Shown here: positions 1 through 6,543 of the stretch, in pieces
How positions within the stretch are numbered: the first letter of the stretch is position 1
Layout: every line of letters begins with the position of its first letter
Assembly: GCA_026993705.1 (NCBI GenBank)
Contig: JALWSJ010000391.1
Location: 1-11,771 of the forward strand
Source: Flavobacteriales bacterium
Lineage (GTDB): Bacteria; Bacteroidota; Bacteroidia; Flavobacteriales_D; Parvicellaceae
Reading direction: 5' to 3'
DNA: 11,771 nucleotides
Position numbers and translations under genes: made by a program
Notes under the pieces: generated by a model
The model's database searches: none
What the model saw: the letters and a program-made list of their open reading frames with translations, nothing else
What the model was told of the DNA's origin: nothing

Positions 1-11
1 CATTTCACACA

Positions 12-171
12 CGTTAGGGATAGAACGGCGTGTTTGAACTCCTTTTGTGTTGTTGCACTTATGCAACACAAAAGAGTGAGTAGTGATAGCCCGACCATTG
101 AGGTGTTGAAAAGTGGTGTAGTGGGGATAGTGCGAACGAAACCGCTTTTTTATGCCGTAATGGGAACGCCC
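12..171 (+). repeat. Structured intergenic repeat, copy 1
   Basis: This is the first of four copies of one element. It opens with CGTTAGGGATAGAACGGC, has a stem (42-52 with 64-74, 11 bp perfect), then the conserved block GTGATAGCCCGACC, then a second long stem (97-117 with 141-161), and closes with GGGAACGCCC at 162-171. Stem 2 is poor as DNA, but as RNA in this orientation 19 of 21 positions pair, several through G-U wobbles. The inner loop GAACGAAAC is shared with copy 2, its closest relative. A 70-codon open frame crosses the element but has no protein-like content. Function is unknown. A structured RNA or mobile repeat is inferred from the pattern of change between copies. Confidence 0.85.
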
Positions 172-203
172 AAAAAAATCAATCTCAATGAATATAAAAT
201 ACT

Positions 204-211
204 TATCTTCG
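204..211 (+). promoter_or_regulatory. Possible -7 box for prfC
   Basis: TATCTTCG differs at one position from the Bacteroidota -7 consensus TAnnTTTG and lies 41 bases before the prfC ATG. No clear -33 TTG is seen at the expected distance, so the call is tentative. It lies outside repeat copy 1, in the only unique sequence between the element and the gene. Confidence 0.35.
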
Positions 212-252
212 CATCCGCTTTATACTTAAACAAAGCTACTTGAATTTAGATT

Positions 253-1851
253 ATGAGTTTACAAGAGGAAATAAATAAGAGAAGAACGTTTGGCATTATT
301 AGTCACCCCGATGCAGGGAAAACCACTTTGACAGAAAAACTGCTGTTGTTTGGTGGTGCGATTCAAACAGCCGGTGCGGTAAAGAACAATAAAATAAAGA
401 AAACGGCGACTTCCGATTTTATGGAGATTGAAAAGCAGAGAGGAATTTCCGTGGCTACTTCCGTAATGGCGTTTAATTATCGAGGAAAGAAAATCAATAT
501 TTTGGATACGCCGGGACACAAGGATTTTGCGGAGGATACGTATAGAACTTTGACTGCGGTTGATAGTGTGATTTTGGTGATTGATTGTGCAAATGGGGTA
601 GAGGCTCAAACCGAACGGCTGATGGAGGTGTGTAGAATGAGAAATACGCCAGTTATTGTGTTTATTAACAAGATGGACAGAGAAGGGAGAGATGCGTTTG
701 ATTTGCTGGATGAATTGGAAGAGAAACTTTCAATAAAAGTGCGTCCGATGAGTTGGCCGATTGGTATCGGTGCTACGTTTAGGGGGGTGTATAATATGCA
801 TCGAGATAACCTAAATCTGTTTAGTGGAAACAAAACCGAGATTGAAAAAGATGTTGTGGAAATACAAAATATAGAGGACTCGTTATTAGAAGAAGTAATA
901 GGAAAGGAGGATGCTGATATTTTACGTGAAGAGGTAGAATTAGTGAATGGTGTGTATGGTAATTTTAGTCGTGAAAAATATCTTTCGGGTGAAGTGGCTC
1001 CTGTTTATTTCGGTTCAGCATTAAACAATTTCGGTGTGCAAGAACTTTTGGATTCTTTTGTGGAAATTTCCCCTACGCCACAAGGTAGAATGTCGGATAA
1101 AGGTTTTATAGAACCTACGCATAACAAATTCAGCGGATTTGTATTTAAAATTCACGCCAATATCGACCCTAAACACCGCGACAGAATTGCCTTTTTAAGA
1201 ATTGTTTCGGGAGAATTTAAACGAAATACATTTTATAAAAATATTCGCTTGGATAAAAAAGTAAAATTTTCAAACCCTACGAGTTTTATGGCGTCTAACA
1301 AAGAGGTGATTGACTCTGCATATCCCGGAGATGTGATAGGTTTATACGATACGGGGACGTTTAAAATTGGGGACACATTGACCGAAGGGGAAGATTTTAT
1401 ATTCAAAGGAATACCAAGTTTTTCGCCCGAAATTTTTAAAGAAGTGCAAAACGACGCCCCAATGAAAACCAAACAATTGGAAAAAGGAATTGCTCAATTA
1501 ACAGACGAAGGGGTCGCTCAATTGTTTACCATTCAACCGGGGAATAGAAAAGTCATCGGAACGGTAGGTGAACTTCAGTTTGAGGTAATTCAATACCGTT
1601 TGAAACACGAATACAATGCTTCTTGCAGTTTTCGCCATCGTTCGCATCACAAGGCTTGTTGGTTGACTGCGGAGGACGAAGAAAAAATTGATGAGTTTGT
1701 AAGACGAAAATCAAGTAATATAGCTTACGACAAAGACGGAAATACAGTATTTTTGGCGGATTCACCGTTTTTACTTTCGCAAGCAGAAGCCGATTATCCG
1801 GAGATTAAGTTTCATACCACTTCGGATTTTAAATTGGATAAAAAAGGTTAG
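253..1851 (+). CDS. prfC: Peptide chain release factor 3
   Basis: Translational GTPase that binds the ribosome after peptide release and promotes recycling of release factors RF1 and RF2 in the cytoplasm. At 532 residues it matches the usual RF3 length (about 530). The GTPase motifs are intact: P-loop SHPDAGKTT at residues 17-25, the switch I region with QRGISV at 62-67, DTPGH at 85-89 and NKMD at 139-142. The middle part, including the FxGSALNNFGVQELL segment, and the C-terminal domain with the QFEVIQYRL and RHRSHHKACW stretches are typical of RF3 rather than EF-G. The ATG at 253 gives the standard N-terminus MSLQEEINKRRTFGIISHPD. There is no strong ribosome binding site, as is usual in this phylum. 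The gene is bracketed by two inverted copies of the structured repeat, and its stop codon shares its last base with copy 2. No defect is seen. Confidence 0.97.
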   Translation: MSLQEEINKRRTFGIISHPDAGKTTLTEKLLLFGGAIQTAGAVKNNKIKKTATSDFMEIEKQRGISVATSVMAFNYRGKKINILDTPGHKDFAEDTYRTLTAVDSVILVIDCANGVEAQTERLMEVCRMRNTPVIVFINKMDREGRDAFDLLDELEEKLSIKVRPMSWPIGIGATFRGVYNMHRDNLNLFSGNKTEIEKDVVEIQNIEDSLLEEVIGKEDADILREEVELVNGVYGNFSREKYLSGEVAPVYFGSALNNFGVQELLDSFVEISPTPQGRMSDKGFIEPTHNKFSGFVFKIHANIDPKHRDRIAFLRIVSGEFKRNTFYKNIRLDKKVKFSNPTSFMASNKEVIDSAYPGDVIGLYDTGTFKIGDTLTEGEDFIFKGIPSFSPEIFKEVQNDAPMKTKQLEKGIAQLTDEGVAQLFTIQPGNRKVIGTVGELQFEVIQYRLKHEYNASCSFRHRSHHKACWLTAEDEEKIDEFVRRKSSNIAYDKDGNTVFLADSPFLLSQAEADYPEIKFHTTSDFKLDKKG

Positions 1852-2000
1852 GACGTTCCCGTTACGGCATAAAAATATTGTTTCGTTCTCACTACACAAC
1901 ATTTTAACGCCGTAATGGTCGGGCTATCACTACTCACTCTTTTTACCCTCAAAAGGAGGAGGGCAAAAAGGAGTTCAAACACGCCGTTCTATCCCTAACG
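1851..2000 (-). repeat. Structured intergenic repeat, copy 2
   Basis: Read on the minus strand, it begins CGTTAGGGATAGAACGGC (2000 downward) and ends GGGAACGTCC at 1851, one base different from the GGGAACGCCC of the other copies. Stem 1 is 1939-1950 with 1959-1970 (12 pairs, one G-U in the RNA). Stem 2 is 1861-1879 with 1898-1916 (17 of 19 positions pair). The conserved blocks GTTTGAACTCCTTTTT and GAGTGAGTAGTGATAGCCCG are present. Ten more bases (2001-2010) resemble the left flank of copy 1, and 2001-2049 resembles the 5' flank of copy 4, so the family may extend beyond the core. The element starts on the last base of the prfC stop codon and could act as the 3' end of that transcript. Confidence 0.87.
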
Positions 2001-2050
2001 CGAGTGAAATTGGCGGATAGAAAGTGAATTTTTGGTTTCTTAGACGATGA

Positions 2051-2090
2051 ATAAAAATTTTGCATAGCACCCGCTATGGAAAATTTTTAT
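2051..2090. repeat. Strong 17-bp hairpin
   Basis: ATAAAAATTTT at 2051-2061 pairs with 2080-2090, and CATAGC at 2063-2068 pairs with GCTATG at 2073-2078. One G-G mismatch separates the two helices and the loop is ACCC. The AT-rich lower stem ends in a short T-run on either strand, so it could terminate transcription in either direction, from prfC or from the minus-strand repeat. It follows directly on the TTCTTAGACGATG segment shared with 8041-8060. The role is inferred from structure only. Confidence 0.6.
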
Positions 2091-2138
2091 GAAGAAGGAT
2101 AAGGAATCAAAAAACGCTTTATACCGTCTATTTTACTC

Positions 2139-2202
2139 GTGTTAGGGATTCCAACTAACTTAGTTGAGGTAAGTGCAAAGAAAGCGAATTTTAGTTCCCT
2201 AA
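2139..2202. repeat. Degenerate repeat piece upstream of ridA
   Basis: CGTGTTAGGGATTCC at 2139-2153 resembles the 5' end of the structured repeat, but the rest of the element is missing. It is followed by the perfect palindrome CAACTAACTTAGTTG (2152-2166). The segment GGTAAGTGCAAAGAAA (2168-2183) is exactly the reverse complement of 8069-8084 beside copy 4. TTAGGGA (2142-2148) and TCCCTAA (2196-2202) form an outer inverted repeat. This looks like a decayed or recombined part of the repeat family. Apart from it, the hairpin at 2051-2090 and the flank shared with copy 4, I see no gene between prfC and ridA. Confidence 0.5.
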
Positions 2203-2215
2203 AAATAAATAAACA

Positions 2216-2593
2216 ATGAAAAAAGTAATTAATTATCCAAACGCCCCCAAACCCATAGGAGCGTACAGTCAAGCAATACTGAAAAACGGAACACTATATG
2301 CTAGTGGTCAAATCGCTATCAACCCGCAAACAGGAGAATTGAATATGGGCACAATAGAAGAAGAAACCCGGCAAGTAATGGAAAACATAAAAAATGTTTT
2401 GTTAGGAGCAAATATGGGTTTTTCTAACCTTGTAAAGTGTTCCATTTTTCTGAGTAATATGAGCTATTTTGAACAAGTAAACAGCGTTTACGCATCATAT
2501 TTTTATGACGCACCACCCGCAAGAGAAACCGTTGCTGTATTAGGCTTACCCAAAGGGGTGAATGTTGAAATTAGTTTTATAGCACTGGTTTAA
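2216..2593 (+). CDS. ridA: RidA-family enamine/imine deaminase
   Basis: Cytoplasmic enzyme that hydrolyses reactive enamine or imine intermediates (such as 2-aminoacrylate made by PLP enzymes) to keto acids and ammonia. The 125-residue length is typical of the family, which forms trimers. Diagnostic segments are PIGAYSQA at residues 13-20, the SGQIAINPQTGEL stretch at 30-42, and PPARETVAV at 100-108, whose Arg103 corresponds to the conserved substrate-binding arginine. NVEISFIAL near the end holds the conserved Glu118. The ATG at 2216 gives the standard start MKKVINYPNAPKPIGAY. The gene appears monocistronic: prfC is over 360 bases upstream across repeats, and the next gene has its own promoter. 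Nothing is missing or odd. Confidence 0.95.
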   Translation: MKKVINYPNAPKPIGAYSQAILKNGTLYASGQIAINPQTGELNMGTIEEETRQVMENIKNVLLGANMGFSNLVKCSIFLSNMSYFEQVNSVYASYFYDAPPARETVAVLGLPKGVNVEISFIALV

Positions 2594-2654
2594 ATGAGCC
2601 TATAATGGCTTGTTAAAAAAAGATAAAATCAACACCATTTTCTCAATAAACATC

Positions 2655-2682
2655 TTTGATAAGACAAAAATCTCTATCTTTG
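2655..2682 (+). promoter_or_regulatory. Bacteroidota-type promoter for the DUF6660-like gene
   Basis: TATCTTTG at 2675-2682 is a perfect TAnnTTTG -7 box, and TTTG at 2655-2658 could be the -33 element with a 16-base spacer, slightly short. The box ends only 8 bases before the ATG at 2691, so transcription would start within a few bases of the start codon and the mRNA would be nearly leaderless. This also argues against the longer reading frame starting at TTG 2610, because the promoter would then lie inside the gene. Confidence 0.65.
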
Positions 2683-2690
2683 CTCAAGCA

Positions 2691-3029
2691 ATGAAGATAT
2701 TTACCGTCCTATATAGCTTTTATATTTTAGTCTTGGCTTTGGTTCCATGTTCGGATGAGTTGTCTGCTTTGTCTTCAGCTGAATTGACTTGTTCTCATAA
2801 AGTTAACGAAATTCATAAACACACACACGGAAACTATGGAGACGAGGACGATAGGGATTGTAGCCCTTTTTGTGTGTGTTCTTGTTGCGGAATATTTATC
2901 AACACAGTAAATGCTTCGCCAGCTTTACTTTTAACTGCTGAAATTGAAACCTCACAGGAGAAAATATTTTTCTATAATAATACTTACATTTACGTTCCAC
3001 ACGTAGATATTTGGCATCCACCGGTTTAA
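2691..3029 (+). CDS. Small Cys/His-rich exported protein, DUF6660-like
   Basis: Protein of 112 residues, function unknown. Residues 1-18 form a hydrophobic segment (MKIFTVLYSFYILVLALVPC), a signal peptide or membrane anchor, ending at PCSD with Cys20. A His-rich stretch follows (His36, 42, 44, 46), then an acidic GDEDDRD run, then a cysteine cluster CSPFCVCSCC (Cys57, 61, 63, 65, 66), and an aromatic tail ending in IWHPPV. From memory, this layout (PCSD, then CxPFCxCxCC, then a WxPP end) matches DUF6660 proteins, which in Bacteroidota often sit just upstream of CusA/CzcA metal efflux genes, as here. The Cys and His clusters suggest periplasmic metal binding or sensing, which is inference. The start at 2691 was chosen over TTG 2610 because it begins the signal sequence and lies just after the -7 box. 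Confidence 0.8.
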   Translation: MKIFTVLYSFYILVLALVPCSDELSALSSAELTCSHKVNEIHKHTHGNYGDEDDRDCSPFCVCSCCGIFINTVNASPALLLTAEIETSQEKIFFYNNTYIYVPHVDIWHPPV

Positions 3030-3041
3030 ATTTATTCTATC

Positions 3042-3227
3042 TTATACCTTAAATCCGCAAGTGATTTCGTTATGAAAAGTCAAAATGTGTATTATTATTG
3101 GTCAAGCACAGTTTTGAGACACGCAAGCGTAGCCATAGCTACGGTGAGTATCGAAAAACGAGCATTGTCAATAATGATGCGGAGTTTGGCTTTGTAATAG
3201 AATTTCACTTGCGGATTTAAGGTTATA
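3042..3227. mobile_element. MITE-like 176-bp hairpin with 5-bp flanking duplication
   Basis: Perfect 18-bp terminal inverted repeats lie at 3047-3064 (CCTTAAATCCGCAAGTGA) and 3205-3222. The sequence TTATA occurs in direct orientation directly outside both ends (3042-3046 and 3223-3227), as expected for a target-site duplication. The interior is also roughly palindromic: for example GTATTATTATTGG near the left pairs with the CAATAATGATGC region near the right, and CGTAGC (3128-3133) pairs with GCTACG (3138-3143) around the loop CATA, centred on the same axis as the ends. It has no coding capacity. It separates the DUF6660-like gene from czcA and probably folds in any read-through RNA. Movement by a transposase encoded elsewhere is inferred. 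Confidence 0.72.
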
Positions 3228-3262
3228 AGAGAACTTTAGAGAAGTTCAATCTTCATGTCGTT

Positions 3263-3281
3263 CTTACGGCTCAGCCGTAAG
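3263..3281. other. Short perfect palindrome in the czcA upstream region
   Basis: CTTACGGCT and AGCCGTAAG form a 9-bp perfect inverted repeat around one central base, flanked more loosely by GAGAA and TTCTC. It lies about 140 bases before czcA. It could be a binding site for a dimeric regulator of the efflux genes or an RNA hairpin. No regulator gene is nearby, so neither can be decided from the sequence. Confidence 0.4.
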
Positions 3282-3365
3282 TCATATTCTCTCGATGTGA
3301 ATTAAAATCAATTTTCATACAATTTATTCTCATCTGTTATGCTGTTTTATCAGTATTGACGGAGA

Positions 3366-3392
3366 GTGGTTCATTATTTAATAATAAACCAC
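3366..3392 (+). other. AT-rich hairpin in the czcA leader
   Basis: GTGGTTCATTATT pairs with AATAATAAACCAC at 12 of 13 positions around a minimal loop, 32 bases before the czcA ATG. There is no T-run after it, so it is not a classic terminator. If transcribed it would shape the leader and could affect mRNA stability or translation start. I see no TAnnTTTG box between the MITE-like element and czcA, so the start of this transcript is unclear. Confidence 0.4.
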
Positions 3393-3424
3393 GAAGAGAA
3401 ACAACATTCAAAAAAAACTATAAA

Positions 3425-6400
3425 ATGTTTGATAAAATAATAGCCTATTCGGTTAAACATAAATTCCTGATAGGTGTCTTTATGGTCGCTCTTACAGTTT
3501 GGGGTGTTTACTCCTTTCGCCAGCTTCCTATTGATGCCGTTCCAGATATCACAACCAACCAAGTGCAGGTGATAACCATTTCGCCTAACCTTGCTACGCA
3601 AGAAATAGAACAATTTATAACCACGCCGGTAGAATTAGCCCTACAAAACTTACAAAATGTAGATGAAATTCGTTCTATCTCAAGATTTGGACTATCGGTT
3701 ATTACCGTGGTCTTTGAAGAAGGATACGATATTTATCTTGCTCGTCAACTCGTCAACGAGCGAATCCAAGAAGCTCAAAATTCCATACCGAATGGTTGGG
3801 GAAAGCCTTCAATGGCTCCTATTTCAACAGGGTTAGGCGAAATCTATCAATATGTATTAACAGCTGAGAAGGGATACGAAAAAGAATATTCCCCAATGAA
3901 ACTCCGAACCTTACAAGATTGGGTCGTAAAACGTCAATTGTTAGGCATAGAAGGTGTAGCAGAAATCAATTCCATGGGGGGCTTTTTAAAACAATACGAA
4001 ATAGCCATTGATCCTAGTCGGTTGCAATCGATGAAAATTAGTCTTCCGGACGTATTTGTTGCACTTAATCAAAGTAACCAAAACACCGGAGGAGCTTACA
4101 TAGAAAAAGGAGCAAGTGCTTATTATATCCGTACAGAAGGATTAACAAGAACGATAAAAGATATAGAAAATACAGTCGTAACGGTTAGAAATAATACGCC
4201 TGTTTTGGTAAAAGACATTGCTAAGGTTCAATTTGGGAAAGCCCCTCGCTATGGTGCGTTGGTTCGCAACGGCAAAGAGGAAGTAGGCGGAAAAGTAATG
4301 ATGTTTAAAGGAGCTAACTCGGCAAAAGTTACCGAATTGGTCAAAGAAAAAGTAAAGCAAGTTCAAAAATCCTTACCCGAAGGCGTTCGCATTGAACCTT
4401 ATTTAGTTCGCGACAAATTGGTGAAGACAGCAATTGGTACCGTTGAGAAAAACCTTATTGAAGGAGGGTTAATCGTTGTTTTTATACTGGTCTTGTTTTT
4501 GGGAAATTGGCGAGCAGGACTAATCGTAGCTTCCGTCATTCCTTTTACGATGCTTTTTACCATTTCTATGATGAATTTATTGGGTATTTCTGCTAATCTA
4601 ATGAGTTTGGGAGCAATAGACTTCGGTTTAATTGTAGATGGTTCTGTTATTATAGTAGAGGCTATCTTACACCGTTTACACGATAAGTTTCAAGGTCGAA
4701 AATTAACACAGCAAGACTTGGATAAAGAAGTTACCCTTTCTGCACAAAAAATAAGAAGTTCCGCAGCCTTTGGAGAGATTATAATTTTGATGGTGTATAT
4801 ACCTATCCTTGCTCTTGTTGGTATTGAAGGCAAAATGTTTAAACCAATGGCTCAAACTGTAATGTTAGCAATTTCAGGAGCTTTGATTTTATCGTTAACA
4901 TATATCCCAATGATGTCAGCATTGTTCCTTAGTAAAAGCGTGTCGAGTAAGGTTACTTTTTCCGATAAGATTATTTTATTCTTTCAAAATAGATATACAC
5001 CTACACTAAAAAAAGCACTTAACCATAAGGTTGCTGTATTAACTGCAGTAATAGCTTTATTTATTTTTAGTCTTTTTCATTTTACAAGGATGGGAAGTGA
5101 GTTTATCCCTACTTTGGAAGAAGGAGATTTGGCCATGCAGCATATTTTACCACCGGGCAGTTCTCTTTCTCAAAGTGTAAAAACAGCCGAATTAATCGAA
5201 AACAAATTACTGGAACATTTCCCCGAAATAACAGATGTGGTCGCCAATATTGGTTCGGCTGAAATACCAACCGACCCTATGCCGGTTGAGGTGGCTGATT
5301 ACACAATTATAATGAAACCCAAAGAAGAATGGATAACAGCTCATACCCGACAAGGTATGTTTGAAAAAATAGAAGAAGTGCTGCACGATATTCCCGGAGT
5401 TTCTTATGAGTTTTCTCAACCTATTCAATTGCGGTTTAACGAATTGATTTCGGGTTCTAAAGCCGACGTAGCCATAAAGCTGTTTGGAGATGATTTGGAT
5501 TTGCTTTACCAAAAGGCAAAAGAAGCCCAAAAAGTCATCAGTACGATTAAAGGCGTAGGAACGGTCAATGTAGAGCAAACAGTCGGGATGCCACAAATCA
5601 TCGTTTCCTATAAGTATGATAAAATGGCTCAATACGGATTAAAAGTAAAAGAAATAAACCGAGTAGTAAGAGCTGCATTTGCCGGCGAAGTAGTTGGGAA
5701 TATTTACGAAAAAGAAAGACGCTTTGATATGGTCGTTCGTTTGGATGAATCCAAAAGAAAAAATATAGATGATGTAAAAAACCTATTGGTTAATTTACCC
5801 AACGGTAGTCAAGTTCCCGTTAAGGAAATTGCCGATGTACGACTAAAGAATGCACCCATGCAAATTTCTAGAGAAAACACCAATAGAAAGATTGCTGTTG
5901 GTGTAAATGTCGGAGATATAGATGTAGAAACCTTGGTTGAAAATATTCAAAAAGCCTTAAATGAAAACATAGAGCTTCCTACGGGGTATTACTTCACCTA
6001 TGGGGGGCAGTTCGAAAATTTAAAAACGGCGAATGAAAGACTTTCCATAGCACTTCCAATAGCTTTGGGCTTAATTTTCATCTTGTTATATTTTACATTT
6101 TCTTCAATTCTTCAAGCGGTACTTATTTTTATGACCATTCCGCTTTCGGCAATAGGAGGGATTTGGGCGTTGGAAATAAGAGATATGCCTTTTAGTATAT
6201 CGGCAGGAATTGGGTTTATTGCTCTGTTTGGAGTTGCGGTACTCAACGGAATAGTCCTAATCGGCTATTTCAATCAATTAAAAAGGGAAGGAATAAGTGA
6301 TTTAAAAGAGCGAATCATAACTGGAACCAGAGTTCGATTACGACCGGTATTGATGACCGCTGCCGTTGCGTCGTTAGGATTTTTACCGATGGCACTATCC

Positions 6401-6538
6401 ACTTCCGGAGGAGCTGAAGTTCAAAAACCTTTAGCTACCGTAGTTATCGGAGGGTTGATTTCAGCAACTATTTTAACCTTAATCATATTACCTATTCTAT
6501 ACTCTATCTTAGAATTATGGAAAACAAAAACAAAATAA
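3425..6538 (+). CDS. czcA: CzcA-type heavy-metal efflux RND transporter
   Basis: Inner-membrane proton antiporter subunit that moves metal cations out of the cell through a tripartite RND complex. From the ATG at 3425 it has 1037 residues, normal for the HME-RND family. TM1 is near residues 13-32 and is followed by the signature RQLPIDAVPDITTNQVQ. The first membrane cluster begins near residue 342, and the last begins near 873 (ALPIALGLIFILLYF). TM4 carries DFGLIVDGSVIIVE with Asp399, Asp405 and Glu412, matching the proton-relay pattern of CzcA (D402, D408, E415). CusA-type copper/silver pumps lack the DFG/VDG pattern, so divalent cations such as Zn, Co or Cd are more likely, though this is inference. 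The start was chosen because MFDKIIAYSVKHKF is the usual family N-terminus. An upstream TTG at 3356 adds 23 unusual residues. The gene ends without the fused TolC domain found in some Bacteroidota homologues. czcB follows after 5 bases. Confidence 0.95.
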   Translation: MFDKIIAYSVKHKFLIGVFMVALTVWGVYSFRQLPIDAVPDITTNQVQVITISPNLATQEIEQFITTPVELALQNLQNVDEIRSISRFGLSVITVVFEEGYDIYLARQLVNERIQEAQNSIPNGWGKPSMAPISTGLGEIYQYVLTAEKGYEKEYSPMKLRTLQDWVVKRQLLGIEGVAEINSMGGFLKQYEIAIDPSRLQSMKISLPDVFVALNQSNQNTGGAYIEKGASAYYIRTEGLTRTIKDIENTVVTVRNNTPVLVKDIAKVQFGKAPRYGALVRNGKEEVGGKVMMFKGANSAKVTELVKEKVKQVQKSLPEGVRIEPYLVRDKLVKTAIGTVEKNLIEGGLIVVFILVLFLGNWRAGLIVASVIPFTMLFTISMMNLLGISANLMSLGAIDFGLIVDGSVIIVEAILHRLHDKFQGRKLTQQDLDKEVTLSAQKIRSSAAFGEIIILMVYIPILALVGIEGKMFKPMAQTVMLAISGALILSLTYIPMMSALFLSKSVSSKVTFSDKIILFFQNRYTPTLKKALNHKVAVLTAVIALFIFSLFHFTRMGSEFIPTLEEGDLAMQHILPPGSSLSQSVKTAELIENKLLEHFPEITDVVANIGSAEIPTDPMPVEVADYTIIMKPKEEWITAHTRQGMFEKIEEVLHDIPGVSYEFSQPIQLRFNELISGSKADVAIKLFGDDLDLLYQKAKEAQKVISTIKGVGTVNVEQTVGMPQIIVSYKYDKMAQYGLKVKEINRVVRAAFAGEVVGNIYEKERRFDMVVRLDESKRKNIDDVKNLLVNLPNGSQVPVKEIADVRLKNAPMQISRENTNRKIAVGVNVGDIDVETLVENIQKALNENIELPTGYYFTYGGQFENLKTANERLSIALPIALGLIFILLYFTFSSILQAVLIFMTIPLSAIGGIWALEIRDMPFSISAGIGFIALFGVAVLNGIVLIGYFNQLKREGISDLKERIITGTRVRLRPVLMTAAVASLGFLPMALSTSGGAEVQKPLATVVIGGLISATILTLIILPILYSILELWKTKTK

Positions 6539-6543
6539 GAAAG

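Noticed and set aside
34..243. 70-codon open frame upstream of prfC
   Set aside because: It runs through repeat copy 1 and its translation follows the repeat sequence; it shows no protein-like features and overlaps the likely prfC promoter.
2610..2690. TTG start extending the DUF6660-like protein by 27 residues
   Set aside because: It would place a perfect -7 box inside the gene and put a charged segment before the signal sequence; the ATG at 2691 fits better.
3047..3222. riboswitch for czcA in the long hairpin
   Set aside because: The exact 18-bp inverted ends with flanking TTATA direct repeats, and the full-length palindrome, fit an inserted element better than a ligand-binding leader.
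3356..3424. TTG start extending CzcA by 23 residues
   Set aside because: The extension covers a hairpin and is unlike the family; MFDKII at 3425 is the usual N-terminus.
6517..6543. Earlier ATG for the adaptor, overlapping czcA
   Set aside because: It adds nine mostly charged residues ahead of a clean lipoprotein signal; the ATG at 6544 gives a standard lipobox at residue 21.
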